A DNA stretch of 64,000 nucleotides from JAOUEA01 sp963762075 (GTDB lineage Bacteria > Actinomycetota > UBA4738 > HRBIN12): positions 1 through 64,000 of the forward strand of contig CAVXJC010000004.1 in assembly GCA_963762075.1 (NCBI GenBank), in the 5' to 3' direction. A program made the translations under genes and the position numbers. Shown here one piece after another: positions 42,582-53,100 of the stretch. The notes beneath the pieces are model-generated. The model was given only the letters and a program-made list of their open reading frames with translations. It was not told the DNA's origin and searched no databases. The first letter of the stretch is position 1. Each line of letters begins with the position of its first letter.

Positions 42582-43064
42582 CTAGACGAGGAAGTCTTCC
42601 CAGCCCGGTTCGAGATGTCCGAGCGTGAGGTGGAACCCGTCACGCGGTGCGAACGGCTGGCGCAGGAGATGGAAGCCGGCCTCGGCGGGCGTGCGATCTT
42701 CCTTCTTGGCGTTACAACGCCGGCATGCGGCCACGACGTTTTCCCACACATGCTGGCCGCCGCGGGAGCGAGGCAGCACATGATCGAGGTTCTCGGCAGC
42801 CGAACCGCAGTACTGGCAGTTCCACTCGTCGCGAGCGAACACGGCGCGGCGGGTCAGGGGAGCGTGCGCCCGGTAGGGCACACGCACGTAGCGACGCAGC
42901 CGCACGACCGATGGCGCCTCGAGCACGAGACGCTCCGAGTGGAAGATCATGCCGTTCGAAAGGACGGTCTCGGCCTTGTCTTTCAGCACGAGCACGACGG
43001 CACGGCGCGCTGGAACCACCGCAAGCGGCAGGTCGGTCACGTTGAGGACGAGCGCACGTCCCAT
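42582..43064 (-). CDS. HNH endonuclease
   Basis: A 160-residue protein. The N-terminal half (LNVTDLPLAVVPARRAVVLV, LKDKAETVLSNG) is the region usually found ahead of the nuclease in this family; the C-terminal half is an HNH domain with zinc-binding CxxC pairs: WNCQYCG, LDHVLPRSRGGQHVWENVV and CRRCNAKK. Members of this group are widespread in actinobacterial chromosomes near division genes or moxR; their role is not known. The ATG at 43064 gives the conserved start MGRALVLNVTD. It is divergent from moxR. Confidence 0.85.
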   Translation of the reverse strand: MGRALVLNVTDLPLAVVPARRAVVLVLKDKAETVLSNGMIFHSERLVLEAPSVVRLRRYVRVPYRAHAPLTRRAVFARDEWNCQYCGSAAENLDHVLPRSRGGQHVWENVVAACRRCNAKKEDRTPAEAGFHLLRQPFAPRDGFHLTLGHLEPGWEDFLV

Positions 43065-43339
43065 GCCTTGCAGTGTACGGAAGCCTCGAGAACGCTGGAC
43101 ACGACGCCGCGAATCACAAGTGTGTAATCTATATGGAGCGGCGGTCGGGCCGAGCGCGATGCCTGGAGTTGCGAACAGGGGCCGCGCGGGGCGTCCGCGA
43201 GCATCGGTCCCGGCCGCCGCAACGACTCCTGGAGAATCGCCGCGGGCCTTCGGGCGTTCCTGGCGTACGATGATCGGTGTTGACCCGGAGGTCGTTCGGA
43301 CCCGAGGGTTGCGTCTCACCGAGCTTCCCGGAGGTACGC

Positions 43340-44317
43340 GTGGAGGTCGAAGAGCGATCACAGGACTGGACCCGGTTCGCCGCGCGATTCCACGAGATCG
43401 AGAACAACGTCGAGCGGGTCGTGCGAGGAAAGCATCACGAGATCCGCTTGGCACTCGTCGCGCTGATCGCCGAGGGACACCTGCTGATCGAGGACGTGCC
43501 CGGGGTCGGTAAGACGATGCTCGCGAAGTCGATCGCACGCTCGATCGACTGCTCGTTCCGGCGTATCCAGTTCACTCCCGACCTGCTGCCCACCGACGTC
43601 ACGGGCGTCAACGTCTTCAACCAGGAACAGCGCGACTTCGAGTTCAAGCCGGGGGCGATCTTCGCCAACATCGTGCTGGGCGACGAGATCAACCGCGCAT
43701 CGCCCAAGACCCAGTCCGCACTGCTCGAATGCATGGAGGAGCGCCAGGTCACGATCGACACCGAGACGCATCCGCTCGGCACCCCGTTCATGGTGATCGC
43801 GACGCAGAATCCGATCGAGCACGAAGGCACCTACCCACTGCCCGAGGCGCAACTCGACCGATTCATGCTGCGGCTGTCGATCGGCTACCCGAACGCCGAG
43901 ATCGAGTCGGAGATCCTGGGCAGCCACACCTCTGGCATCCAGCCCCTCGAGGAGATCCAGGCCGTCAACGATGCCCCCGGCGTGGCCGAGATGATCGAAC
44001 AGGCGCGCCGAGTGCACGTCGCGCCGGCGCTCCGTCGCTACATCGTCGACCTGGTCGCCGCGACCCGGCGACATGGCGACGTCTACCTCGGCGCCAGCCC
44101 TCGGGCTTCCATGATGATTCTGCGCGCGGCCAGGGCCTTCGCGGCCGCCGAGGAACGCGACTTCGTGATCCCCGACGACGTCAAGGCCCTGGCGGTCCCT
44201 GTGCTCGCACACCGGATCATCGTGACGGCAGACGCGGTCATGACCGGGCGTTCGACCGACGTGGTGTTACAGGAGATCCTCGCCGAGGTGTCCGTGCCGG
44301 TCGCGGAGAACCCCTGA
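43340..44317 (+). CDS. MoxR-family AAA+ ATPase
   Basis: A 325-residue AAA+ ATPase: Walker A DVPGVGKTMLAKSIARSI, QFTPDLLPTDVTGVNVF, Walker B VLGDEINRASPKTQSALLE, sensor VIATQNPIEHEGTYPLPEAQ, and a C-terminal lid (GASPRASMMILRAARAFA). MoxR proteins act as chaperones for the maturation of partner proteins with VWA or DUF58 domains. A GTG at 43340, eight or so bases after GGAGG, was chosen over an upstream frame start. Its stop overlaps the next gene's ATG (TGATG). Confidence 0.93.
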   Translation: MEVEERSQDWTRFAARFHEIENNVERVVRGKHHEIRLALVALIAEGHLLIEDVPGVGKTMLAKSIARSIDCSFRRIQFTPDLLPTDVTGVNVFNQEQRDFEFKPGAIFANIVLGDEINRASPKTQSALLECMEERQVTIDTETHPLGTPFMVIATQNPIEHEGTYPLPEAQLDRFMLRLSIGYPNAEIESEILGSHTSGIQPLEEIQAVNDAPGVAEMIEQARRVHVAPALRRYIVDLVAATRRHGDVYLGASPRASMMILRAARAFAAAEERDFVIPDDVKALAVPVLAHRIIVTADAVMTGRSTDVVLQEILAEVSVPVAENP

Positions 44318-45546
44318 TGCCTTCGGGCCGGGGCATGGCGGTGCTCGGCGCGGGCCTCGCCATGTGGGTCACATCACGCATCGTTGGCTCGTCCGGCATG
44401 GAGGTCGTCGCGATCGGACTGGCAGCGTTGCCCTTCCTCGCCGGCTCGTTCGTGCGGTGGGGGCGCGCCAAGGTCCGCGTCCACCGGCGACTGAGTGACG
44501 TGCGAGTGCCGCCGGGGAGCAGGGTGATTGTCCGACTCGATGTGCAGAACGAGGCCCCTGCGCCCTCGTCGTTCCTGCTGATCGAGGATCGCCTCCCGCC
44601 CACGCTCGGACGCCCCGCACGGCTCGTCGTCTCGGGCGTGCCCGCTCATGGAGCGCAGCAGGTTGCCTACACCGTGTTGCCCCAGACCCGGGGACGATAC
44701 CGCATCGGTCCGCTCACGATCGACGTCTCGGACCCGTTCGCGCTCACGCGTCAACGCGTGGAGCTCGACGAGCTCGATGAGCTCCTCGTGACTCCCGAGA
44801 TCGAGGATCTGGTCTCGGCCCCGGATCCGGGCTTCGGGCCGAGCTGGGGCGCAACACGCGCACGGCAGCTGTTCCGCACCGGTGAGGAGTACTACACGAT
44901 GCGCCAGTACCAACAGGGCGACGACCTGCGACGCATCCATTGGCCGTCGGTCGCTCGCACAGGCGACCTGATGATCCGCCAGGACGAGTCCTCTCGGCGG
45001 GCGAGCGGGCTCGTGTTCCTCGACAATCGGGGGCATTCACTCGGACAATCGCACTCCCCCGCGTTCGAGCGAGCCGTGTCGGTTGCGGCGACCCTCGGCA
45101 TGCTCTTGTCGCAGCGGGGTTTCGCGCTGCGAATCGGCACCGCGGAGTCGCCGCCCGCACCGGTGAGCGAGGAGCGATTCCTCGACGCCCTCGCCGGCAT
45201 CAGTCACGCGCCCGCCCGCTCGGTGGGTCCGTCGCTCGCCCACCTTCGCACGGCCGCGTCGGGCGACACATCGCTCGTGTACGTGGCCGCCCCCCCCGCC
45301 CCCGGCGAGCTCACGTCACTGATCCGAGCGGGCGCCGGGTTCGGCCCGAAGCTCGTCGTGCTCGTGCACCCTGTGGATCCACTGTCACTGCCCCCGGGTC
45401 GAGCCGCCCAGCTCGAAGGGCGAGCGACCCAGGCGAACATGGCCTTCGCACGCGCAGGATGGGACTGCATCGTATTGACCCCCTCGACCCCACTGAAGGA
45501 ACGATGGCACGCACCCAGGGAACGTCGGCTCGCCCACAGCGTCTGA
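44317..45546 (+). CDS. DUF58-domain protein
   Basis: A 409-residue protein with two N-terminal hydrophobic spans (MAVLGAGLAMWVTSRIVG, EVVAIGLAALPFLAGSFV), a beta-sandwich region (VIVRLDVQNEAPAPSSFLL) and the DUF58 core RTGEEYYTMRQYQQGDDLRR, then IHWPSVARTGDLMIRQDES. DUF58 proteins are the usual partner of MoxR and of a membrane transglutaminase; the trio is thought to work at the envelope, though no reaction is established. Translationally coupled to moxR. Confidence 0.92.
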   Translation: MPSGRGMAVLGAGLAMWVTSRIVGSSGMEVVAIGLAALPFLAGSFVRWGRAKVRVHRRLSDVRVPPGSRVIVRLDVQNEAPAPSSFLLIEDRLPPTLGRPARLVVSGVPAHGAQQVAYTVLPQTRGRYRIGPLTIDVSDPFALTRQRVELDELDELLVTPEIEDLVSAPDPGFGPSWGATRARQLFRTGEEYYTMRQYQQGDDLRRIHWPSVARTGDLMIRQDESSRRASGLVFLDNRGHSLGQSHSPAFERAVSVAATLGMLLSQRGFALRIGTAESPPAPVSEERFLDALAGISHAPARSVGPSLAHLRTAASGDTSLVYVAAPPAPGELTSLIRAGAGFGPKLVVLVHPVDPLSLPPGRAAQLEGRATQANMAFARAGWDCIVLTPSTPLKERWHAPRERRLAHSV

Positions 45547-47795
45547 TCGCGGGGGCCGCGACCGTGTTCGTCGCAGCCACCGCGGCGATCGCGCTCGGTC
45601 GCGTCTTCGAGGGCAACCCTCCCACGCTGCGACTGCTCGCTGGTGCCGTTGCCTCGGGCATGATCGCCGCCCTGTTGGAGCGGCGAAACCTGGTGCTCGC
45701 CACGATCGTCAGCGTGGCGGGCCTCACGATCGCGATCGGTCTGCTCGTGTTCCTCGACACCACCTGGTTCGGACTCCCGACCCTGGAGACCCTGAGGGCC
45801 GCGATCGAGGCCGCAGGCCGGGTCGGCGAACAGGCCAGGGTGCAGGTCGCACCATCGCCCCCGCTGGCGCCCCTCATGCTCGCGGGCCTCGCGGGAGCAT
45901 GGGCGGCGGTGTTCGCCGCGCACTCGCTCGCGTTCCGCGCTGGAAGCCCCCTGCTCGCCCTGTTGCCTCCCGTCGCCTTGGTGGGCTTCGCGGATTCGGT
46001 CCTCGAAGACGTCATCCGTCCGATCTTCGGATTGTTGTTCCTCGTTGCGGCCGCGGCGCTGCTCTTCGCCGACGGGCTCCGCCGCGTGCAGAGCTGGGGG
46101 CCCGTCTGGACGGCACCCGGTCGCGCCGCCAGGCTCGAAGTCGCGGCGAGCCGAGGCGCACGCCGCGTGGGTGCGGCCGCCGTCACGGTGGCCGCGGTGG
46201 CGCCGATCCTGATACCGGGGTTCGGATCCCGGGGGGTGATCGACTTCTCCACCAACGACGACCGGGTGCGCATCGACCCCCTCGTATCGGTGCAGGAGAG
46301 CCTCACCCGCGACGAGGTGGCCCCGGTGTTCGAGGTGCAGGCCGACGTCGGACGGTACTGGCGCATGGTCGCGCTTCCGAACTTCGACGGTCGCGGTTTC
46401 AGCCCGGATCCAAACCCCGGCACGATCCCCGTCGTGTCGAACAGCGAGCTCGCGACGTCGACCCCGCTCGCACAGCCCGCCGAGGAGACCACCCGGGTGA
46501 CCTTCACCACGACCAGCGAGCTCGCCCTGCCATGGCTGCCACTGCCCTACCCACCTCGCTCCACCGACGCTTCAGTCGACGGCATGCGATGGGATCCGCA
46601 GGGGGGGTCCATCTTCCTCGAGGACGGCATCGGCTCCGGCGTCACCTACTCCGCCGTGGCCGATGTCGTGCAGCCGACGCCCGAGCAGCTTCGAGGCGAT
46701 GAGCAGTTCACCACGACGAGCGACTCGCTGCTGCGATACACAGCGACGCCGGCTCTGTCCCCCGTGATCGCCGCGCGGGCCGAAGAGTGGTCCAGGGGCG
46801 CGGATTCCACCTACGACCGGATCATCGCGATCCAGGATGTGTTCACGAAGTCGGGCGACTTCACCTACAACGAAGACGTTCCCGCGACATCGAGAGATGA
46901 CGCGTTGGTGGTGTTCCTGGATCAGACGAAGGAGGGCTTCTGCCAGCAGTTCTCGATCGCGATGGCGGTCATGCTCCGCACGCTCGGCATCCCGACTCGG
47001 CTCGCCATGGGCTTCACGCCCGGCCAGGCCAAGGGCTCGGGCGAGGGATTCACGGTCACGACCGAGAACGCGCACGTCTGGGTCGAGGTGCTCTTCCCGT
47101 CGTTCGGATGGGTTCCGTTCGAGCCGACCCCGAACCGGCAGAACGTGGAGGCTTACCCCTACCTCGACCCGGGCGCTCTGCAGTCGTGTCCCGATGGCTC
47201 ACCCTGTGTCGGCGGAGAAGGAGGCATCGAGGCCGGCATTGGCGTACCAGACACCGCAGCCAACTCGGCGGCGATCCGTGAGGGCATCCCCGAACGCGGC
47301 ATCCCTCGCCCCGTTCGCGGCGCCGGTGGGGGCATCGTGTCCGGCGAGGCGAACGCCGCGCCCGATCGGGGCGTGTTCACACCCGGCAATGCGCTCCTCG
47401 CCGCCGTTTCGGTCGGCGCGATCGGCCTGGCGCTCGTGCCGCCCGCCAGAGCGCTTCGACGACGACGCCGGCTGCGTCGAGCCCAGCATGTGCCCCGTCG
47501 CTCGATCCTCGTGACCTACGACGTCTTCGCCGATCGCGCGGCCGAGCTCGGACACGGGAGGTTGCCCGGCCAAACGCTCGAGGAGTATCGGCGCGCAGTC
47601 TCGAACTCGAGCGCCGAGGCCGACGGCAGCCTCGGGCAGCTGACCCAGCTCGCGACCGATGCCGCGTACGCCCCGCGCGAGCCCGGGCGGTCCGACGCCG
47701 AGGAGGCCACCCGAACGTCGCACGAGGTGATTCGAGCCATGCGACGACAGGCCGGCTGGAGCCAGCGCGTCACGGGCCCGTACCGCAGACGCTGA
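45504..47795 (+). CDS. Membrane transglutaminase-like protein (DUF3488 - TGase - DUF4129)
   Basis: A 763-residue membrane protein. The N-terminal third has about six spans (DUF3488-like). A large extracytoplasmic domain contains the transglutaminase fold with KEGFCQQFSIAMAVMLRTLG (Cys480), TTENAHVWVEVLFPSFGW (His524) and VPFEPTP, where the third residue is Glu540 instead of the more common Asp. A second membrane segment (LLAAVSVGAIGLALVP) leads to a cytoplasmic DUF4129-like tail (GRLPGQTLEEYRRAV). Its start lies 43 bases inside the DUF58 gene. Substrate is unknown. Confidence 0.9.
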   Translation: MARTQGTSARPQRLIAGAATVFVAATAAIALGRVFEGNPPTLRLLAGAVASGMIAALLERRNLVLATIVSVAGLTIAIGLLVFLDTTWFGLPTLETLRAAIEAAGRVGEQARVQVAPSPPLAPLMLAGLAGAWAAVFAAHSLAFRAGSPLLALLPPVALVGFADSVLEDVIRPIFGLLFLVAAAALLFADGLRRVQSWGPVWTAPGRAARLEVAASRGARRVGAAAVTVAAVAPILIPGFGSRGVIDFSTNDDRVRIDPLVSVQESLTRDEVAPVFEVQADVGRYWRMVALPNFDGRGFSPDPNPGTIPVVSNSELATSTPLAQPAEETTRVTFTTTSELALPWLPLPYPPRSTDASVDGMRWDPQGGSIFLEDGIGSGVTYSAVADVVQPTPEQLRGDEQFTTTSDSLLRYTATPALSPVIAARAEEWSRGADSTYDRIIAIQDVFTKSGDFTYNEDVPATSRDDALVVFLDQTKEGFCQQFSIAMAVMLRTLGIPTRLAMGFTPGQAKGSGEGFTVTTENAHVWVEVLFPSFGWVPFEPTPNRQNVEAYPYLDPGALQSCPDGSPCVGGEGGIEAGIGVPDTAANSAAIREGIPERGIPRPVRGAGGGIVSGEANAAPDRGVFTPGNALLAAVSVGAIGLALVPPARALRRRRRLRRAQHVPRRSILVTYDVFADRAAELGHGRLPGQTLEEYRRAVSNSSAEADGSLGQLTQLATDAAYAPREPGRSDAEEATRTSHEVIRAMRRQAGWSQRVTGPYRRR

Positions 47796-47796
47796 C

Positions 47797-48288
47797 CTAC
47801 CCTTCGGACGCGCCGGTGATCGTCTGTGCTGCAGCTTCTCTCAAGGCACGAACGAAACGCTCGCGATCGTCGCGGAACTGCCGAACATCTGTCTCAACAC
47901 CGGTCGCGATGTCGTCGATCGCCACGAAGAACGCCATCTGCCCGTCACGCAGCGCGTCGATCACCTCCCCGTCGAGACGGCAGATCTTGAAGATGCTCTG
48001 GCCGTCGGTGACGAGCTTCACCTCGGACAGGTGCTTGTCCATGCCGGCCTTCTTGTTCAGGAACTCCCACGAACGACGCACGCGCTGCAGGGACATGCCG
48101 CCGTCGAGCAAGGACTTCACCACTCGCAGCGCAACGAGGTCTCGGAAGGCGTAGAGACGCGGCACCCCCGGACGTCCCCCGGTTCCCTGGACGGTCGGTT
48201 GGACCAACCCGATCTGGTCCCAATACCTGAGCTGGCGAGGCGTGCAACCGGTGAACTTGCATGCCTGGTGGGTGGTGAATCCCTCCAT
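47797..48288 (-). CDS. MerR-family transcriptional regulator
   Basis: A 163-residue regulator. The N-terminal winged HTH reads FTTHQACKFTGCTPRQLRYW, then DQIGLVQPTV and RLYAFRDLVALRVVKSLLDG, followed by a helical segment (MSLQRVRRSWEFLNKK) and a C-terminal domain ending in a charged helix. It lacks obvious metal-binding cysteines. It is a common actinobacterial type with no assigned inducer. It ends one base from the convergent transglutaminase gene. Confidence 0.88.
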   Translation of the reverse strand: MEGFTTHQACKFTGCTPRQLRYWDQIGLVQPTVQGTGGRPGVPRLYAFRDLVALRVVKSLLDGGMSLQRVRRSWEFLNKKAGMDKHLSEVKLVTDGQSIFKICRLDGEVIDALRDGQMAFFVAIDDIATGVETDVRQFRDDRERFVRALREAAAQTITGASEG

Positions 48289-48499
48289 CCGGTTGCGGGC
48301 CCCCTCGGTCTCGAGTTCAGTCGTTCAACGCCTTCGGCACGGATCGAGGATCGATGAGACAGCGACCGACGACTCGCGCCAAGGGGGAAGCGGTCACCGT
48401 TGTACAACAGCGTGCGGAACTGCGGCAAGCCGCGAGGTCACGATGGTCGCGGAACCATCCGAACGGGCTACCTGTTTGGGAGCTACCGCCGCTACCCGG

Positions 48500-48877
48500 C
48501 TACTCCTCGTCGCTGGGTGCGGGCGGGCGGAAGCGCGCGGCGAGGCGTCCGATGATGCCGGTGAACGACCCTCCGTCGGACTGCAGCGCGCGGATCTGGT
48601 CTCGCCCGAGCTGTCCGAGATAGCGGTAGATCAACAGGGCCGAACCGATCATGGTCACGAAGCCGACCGCTGCGATCAACGGACCCCAGGGATTCACGGG
48701 GACCAGGAGCAGCAGCACACATCCGAGCACGAAGCCGATGGCTGCGAGCCGGATGCGATGGGCCAGATGGGTGTACAGGTCGGTACGGCCCACCTGTTCG
48801 ACGAGCCGGGGGTCGTCCTCGGCGAGCCGCTGCTCGATCTCTTCGAGGATGCGTTGTTCGTGTTCGCTCAAGGGCAC
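48500..48877 (-). CDS. DUF3040-domain membrane protein
   Basis: A 125-residue protein with the family start PLSEHEQRILEEIEQRLAED, then a linker and two adjacent membrane helices (LAAIGFVLGCVLLLLVPVNP, PLIAAVGFVTMIGSALLIYR) and a polar tail. DUF3040 proteins are nearly restricted to actinobacteria and uncharacterised. The GTG at 48877 was chosen for the conserved N-terminus. It lies 58 bases downstream of dinB on the same strand and could be the last gene of the SOS operon, or have its own promoter in that gap. Confidence 0.85.
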   Translation of the reverse strand: MPLSEHEQRILEEIEQRLAEDDPRLVEQVGRTDLYTHLAHRIRLAAIGFVLGCVLLLLVPVNPWGPLIAAVGFVTMIGSALLIYRYLGQLGRDQIRALQSDGGSFTGIIGRLAARFRPPAPSDEE

Positions 48878-48935
48878 ACCTCGATTATAGGGAGGCATCC
48901 CGACTTGGGAACCCATACGAGCAGGAACCCGGATG

Positions 48936-50174
48936 TCAGCTCGGGAGATCGGGACGAGATCGCGCCGAGGGCGAGTGATCGGGTCGTGAGCGGTCGAGCA
49001 GCGCCGCGGGCATCGCCGCGCCGCGCCCGAACCGGCGCTCGATGCGATCGACGGCGCGCTCCACGTCGCCCCAGCGTTCCCCGTGCAGCATCGCGAGCTG
49101 TTCGGCACCCGCCGGGACCAGGCCGGTCGTCTGCACCCCGAGCAACCGGACCCGCCTCCGCTGCCCGGGAAGCGCCCGGTAGAGGCCGGCGATCGCGTGA
49201 TAGAGGTCGGCGCCCACGTCGGTCGGGTCGGCGAGGGTCTTCGATCGCGTGAGCGTGGTGAAGGTGGCCAAACGCACCTTCATCGTGACAGTGCGGGCCC
49301 GGTAGCCATCGGCTCGCAGGCGCGAGGCGACCTTCCCCGAGAGCGCCAGCAGCTCCCTGAGCAGCGTCTCGTCGTCGTCAAGGTCGTGCTCGAACGTCTC
49401 CTCGTGCCCGACCGACTTCGGCGTCTCATATGGCACGACGCCGCGCTCGTCGATGCCGTGCGCAAGTCGGCGCAAGTGCCGGGCGCTCTGCTCGCCCAGC
49501 AGTCGGGCCAGGATCGGCTCAGAGGTGGCCGCGAGGTCGCCGACGGTGCGCACCGCCATGCGCGAGAGCACCTCGCCGGTCTTCTCCCCCACCCCCCAGA
49601 GGCGCCGCACCGGGAGCGGTTCGAGGAAGCCGAGCACCCCGTCTGCCGGCACGATGAGCATGCCGTTGGGCTTGCAGTGATCGCTCGCGAGCTTGGCGAC
49701 GAACTTCGTCGGCGCCACGCCCACCGAGCACGTCACTCCGACCTCGCGTTCGACCTCGGCGCGGATCCGCGCCGCGATCTCTTGGGGCTCCCCGAACAAC
49801 ATCGTGGCCCCGCCCACGTCGAGGAAAGCTTCGTCGAGCGAGATCGGCTCCACGAGCGGCGTGTGCGCCAGCAGCACCTCGCGGAACCGGTTGGAGTGCG
49901 CTTGGTACGCCCCGAAGTCGGGCGGCACGAACACCCCATCGGGACACAGACGGCGGGCGCGCACCGTGGGCATCGCCGAACGCACGCCGAGCTCGCGGGC
50001 CTCGTACGAGGCGGAGCTCACCACCCCGCGTCCGCCGACGCCGCCGACGATCACCGGCTTCCCGGCGAGGCTCGGGTCCTTCAGCACCTCCACCGACGCA
50101 TAGAAGGCGTCGATGTCGGCATGCAGGATCGGCTCGGTCGGGCGCTCGTCGGGCACCGTGTGCCTGGTGGTCAT
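48936..50174 (-). CDS. dinB: Y-family DNA polymerase IV (DinB)
   Basis: A 412-residue translesion polymerase. Palm motifs are intact: ILHADIDAFYASVE (Asp20, Asp22) and EPISLDEAFLDV (Asp114, Glu115), with VVSSASYEARELGVRSAMP and GVAPTKFVAKLASDHCKP. The little-finger domain follows (TFEHDLDDDETLLRELLALS, RTVTMKVRLATFTTLTRSKT). The C-terminus is Arg/Ser/Pro-rich with no obvious beta-clamp QLxLF box. It starts 7 bases after the dnaE2 stop, so both are on one transcript; unlike ImuB, which loses the acidic residues, this enzyme should be catalytically active. Confidence 0.95.
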   Translation of the reverse strand: MTTRHTVPDERPTEPILHADIDAFYASVEVLKDPSLAGKPVIVGGVGGRGVVSSASYEARELGVRSAMPTVRARRLCPDGVFVPPDFGAYQAHSNRFREVLLAHTPLVEPISLDEAFLDVGGATMLFGEPQEIAARIRAEVEREVGVTCSVGVAPTKFVAKLASDHCKPNGMLIVPADGVLGFLEPLPVRRLWGVGEKTGEVLSRMAVRTVGDLAATSEPILARLLGEQSARHLRRLAHGIDERGVVPYETPKSVGHEETFEHDLDDDETLLRELLALSGKVASRLRADGYRARTVTMKVRLATFTTLTRSKTLADPTDVGADLYHAIAGLYRALPGQRRRVRLLGVQTTGLVPAGAEQLAMLHGERWGDVERAVDRIERRFGRGAAMPAALLDRSRPDHSPSARSRPDLPS

Positions 50175-50181
50175 GCGGTCA

Positions 50182-53100
50182 TCACCCCGCGGAGCCGGGG
50201 CTCGCGTGCCAGAGCGTACGCGGACCGATGCCGGCGGGAGGCGAGCTCGCGGCTCTCGCGACTGTGTCGCGCAGCACCTCACCGCGCACGGCTTCGCGCA
50301 ACGTGCCCTCGCTCCGCGCCCGGTGCAGGGCAGACAGATCCCAGACCTCTTCGGCGATCACGCTCACCCCGCCCACACCCGTTCGCCGCAGCTCACCTGC
50401 GACCGCCAACGCGTATCCATGGAACACGGTCTTCACGACCTTCGGCTGCACCGATCCGAACACCGTGACCTCCACCGGTCCGGTCGCGTCGTCGAGCGTG
50501 AGGAAGATGATGCGTTGGCCGCTGCGGATCGCCGGAGTCTGCGACGCGACCTTCACGCCCGCCACGATCACCTTCGAGCCACCACGGGTGCGTCGCAGGT
50601 CCTTCGCGCGCGTCACACCGAGATCGGTGAGCAGCGGTTCGAAGAAGCTCACGATGTGCCGAGTGGCATCGAGTCCCATCACCTCGAGCTCTGCCCGCAC
50701 CACCTCGGCGTCGGAGTAGTCCTTGAACCGGTGGCCCTCGGTCGGATCGACGCCCATCGTGAGCGTGAGCTGGTCGCCTTCGCGCTCGGTGTCGGCGGTC
50801 ATCGCGACGTAGAGGTGACGACGGCGGGCAGGCTCGATCGCGTCGAAGGCGCCCGCATGCGCGAGCGCCTCGGTCACCGGACGACTCACTGTGGTGCGCC
50901 GCATGAAGTCGCCCACGTCGCGGAACGCCCGCTCGGCACGCGCCGTCATGATCGAGCGGATCTCGGTCTCGCTGATGCCGTGCACGTCTTGCAACGCGAG
51001 CCTGACACCGAAGGTCCCATGCTGGAGGGCTACGCTCGCTGTCGCTCGCTCCTTGAGCCCCCCAGACCCCCCCTCGACCTCTTCCACGGCGCGGCTCGGC
51101 AAGGACCTCCCTCTTTCGACCATAGGTGCCGCTACGGAGGTCCCTGCCGAGTTCGCGAGCAAGCACTCGCGAGCTCCACCGGGCCGACCGTGCGCGAGCG
51201 TGCTTTCCACTTCTTCCACGACGTAGTCGGGCTCGCTCGCGTTCACGTCGAGGGGCAGGATCGCGATGCCGTGTCGGCGCGCGTCTTCCAGGATCAGGCG
51301 TCGCGGGTACATGCCGGGGTCGTGCGTGAGCAAGCCTGCCGTCATGTGCGCCGGGTAGTGCGTCTTCAACCACGCGCTCTGGTAGGTCGGCACCGCGAAC
51401 GCCGCGGCATGCGCCTTGCAGAAACCGAACGACGCGAACTGTGTCACCGCATGCCAGATCTTCTCGGCGGCTTCACTGTCGACGCCGCGAGCCGTGGCGC
51501 GCTCGAGGAAGTCGGCCTGGAACCCGGGCAGCATGTCGTCGTGGTCGAGGTGGCGCCGGATGTGATCGGCGTAGGTCTCTGTGTAGCCCGCAAGCGCCGC
51601 GAGCGCCCGGATCACCTGCTCGTGGAAGACGATCACCCCGAACGTCTCCTGCAACGGCTCGCGCAATCCTCCGTGGATGTAGGTGGGTCGCTCCATACCG
51701 GAGCGCCGTCGCAGGTACGGCGTGATCATGTCGGACTTCACCGGACCGGGCCTGAACAGGGAGATGTCGACGATCAGGTCTTCCCATCGGGTGGGTTGCA
51801 GCTTCTGCAGCAGCTCACGCTGGCCGGGCGACTCGATCTGGAAACACCCCAGCGTGTCGGAGGCGCGGATCGTCTCGAACGTCTCGAGGTCGTCGAGGGC
51901 GATGCGGTCGAGGTCGACCTTCTCCCCGGTCGTGCGCGCGATCTCGTCGAGGGCGTGGCGCATCGAGCTCAGCATGCGCACGCCGAGGATGTCGAGCTTG
52001 AGGTAGCCGAGCAGCTCCACGTCGTCCTTGTCGGCTTGGATCATGCGGTGACCGTTCGCGCTGCGCTCGAGCGGCACGCGTTCCACCAGGTCGTGGCTCG
52101 CGAGCACGATGCCGCAAGGGTGGAGCGCGACGTGCCGCGGGAACCCGGCCAGCTTCTCGGCCACACCGATCAGACGTTCCATCTGCTCGAAACGCAGGTT
52201 GATGCCCTGCAGCTCGGGCAGGCGTTCGATCGCCTCACGCAGGTGCCGCGCCGAGATGTGCGGGAACGACTTCGCGACGACGCCGACCTCGACGTCGGGC
52301 AGCCCGAGCGCCTTGCCGACCTCACGGATCGCCGAGCGCGCCCGGTAGGTGTCGATCATCGCGACGCACCCGGCGCGCTCGGTGCCGTGGCGGCTGAGGA
52401 TCATGTCGTAGACGTCCTCGCGACGTGCCGATTCCACGTCGATGTCGATGTCGGGAAGGTCCTTGCGCATCGGATTCATGAACCGCTCGAACGACAGGTC
52501 GTGGCGGAGCGCGTCGACGTCGGAGATGCCGGTGAGGTAGCACACGAGCGAGCCGGCAGCGCTTCCACGGCATGCGGCTCTGATACCCATCGCCTTCACG
52601 TCGGCGACGATGTCGGCCACGGTGAGGAAGTACGCCGCGAACCCCATGCGCCGGATCATCGCGAGCTCGTGATGCAGCCGCTCGCGTAGGCGCTCGTCGT
52701 CGGGGAGGCCGCGGTCGTGCACGCCCCGCCAGCACCGCTCGGCGAGCACCGTGTCGGCGCCGCGTCCGTGCGGGGTCGGGAAATCGGGGAAGTGGATGCG
52801 CCCGAGCCCGAGGTCGAACCGACACATGTCGGCGACGGTCAGGGTCGTGTCGCAGAGGTCCGGGCGTTCGGCGAAGAGCGCGCGCATCTCGGCAGCAGGC
52901 TTGAACCAGCCCTCTGCGTTGCGGCGCGTGACGTTCGTCTCTGCGAGCGGCACCAGGCGCCGCATGCACTCGAGCACATCGGCCACGAACGCATCGTCGG
53001 GATCGAGGTAGCGCACCGGGTTCGTCGCAACGGCGCAGACGCCGACCCGCTCGGCGAGCCGCAGCAGCGCCCGGATCTCGTCGTTGGACTCGCGCTCGAG

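Noticed and set aside
51018..51215. Possibility that the dnaE2 hairpins are a terminator or CRISPR-like repeat
   Set aside because: They lie inside an open frame with no T-run and no repeated array with spacers; an inserted palindromic element fits better.
50113..52689. Long open frame (858 codons) antisense to dnaE2
   Set aside because: It covers a clearly coding polymerase gene; the translation is of antisense type and has no motifs.
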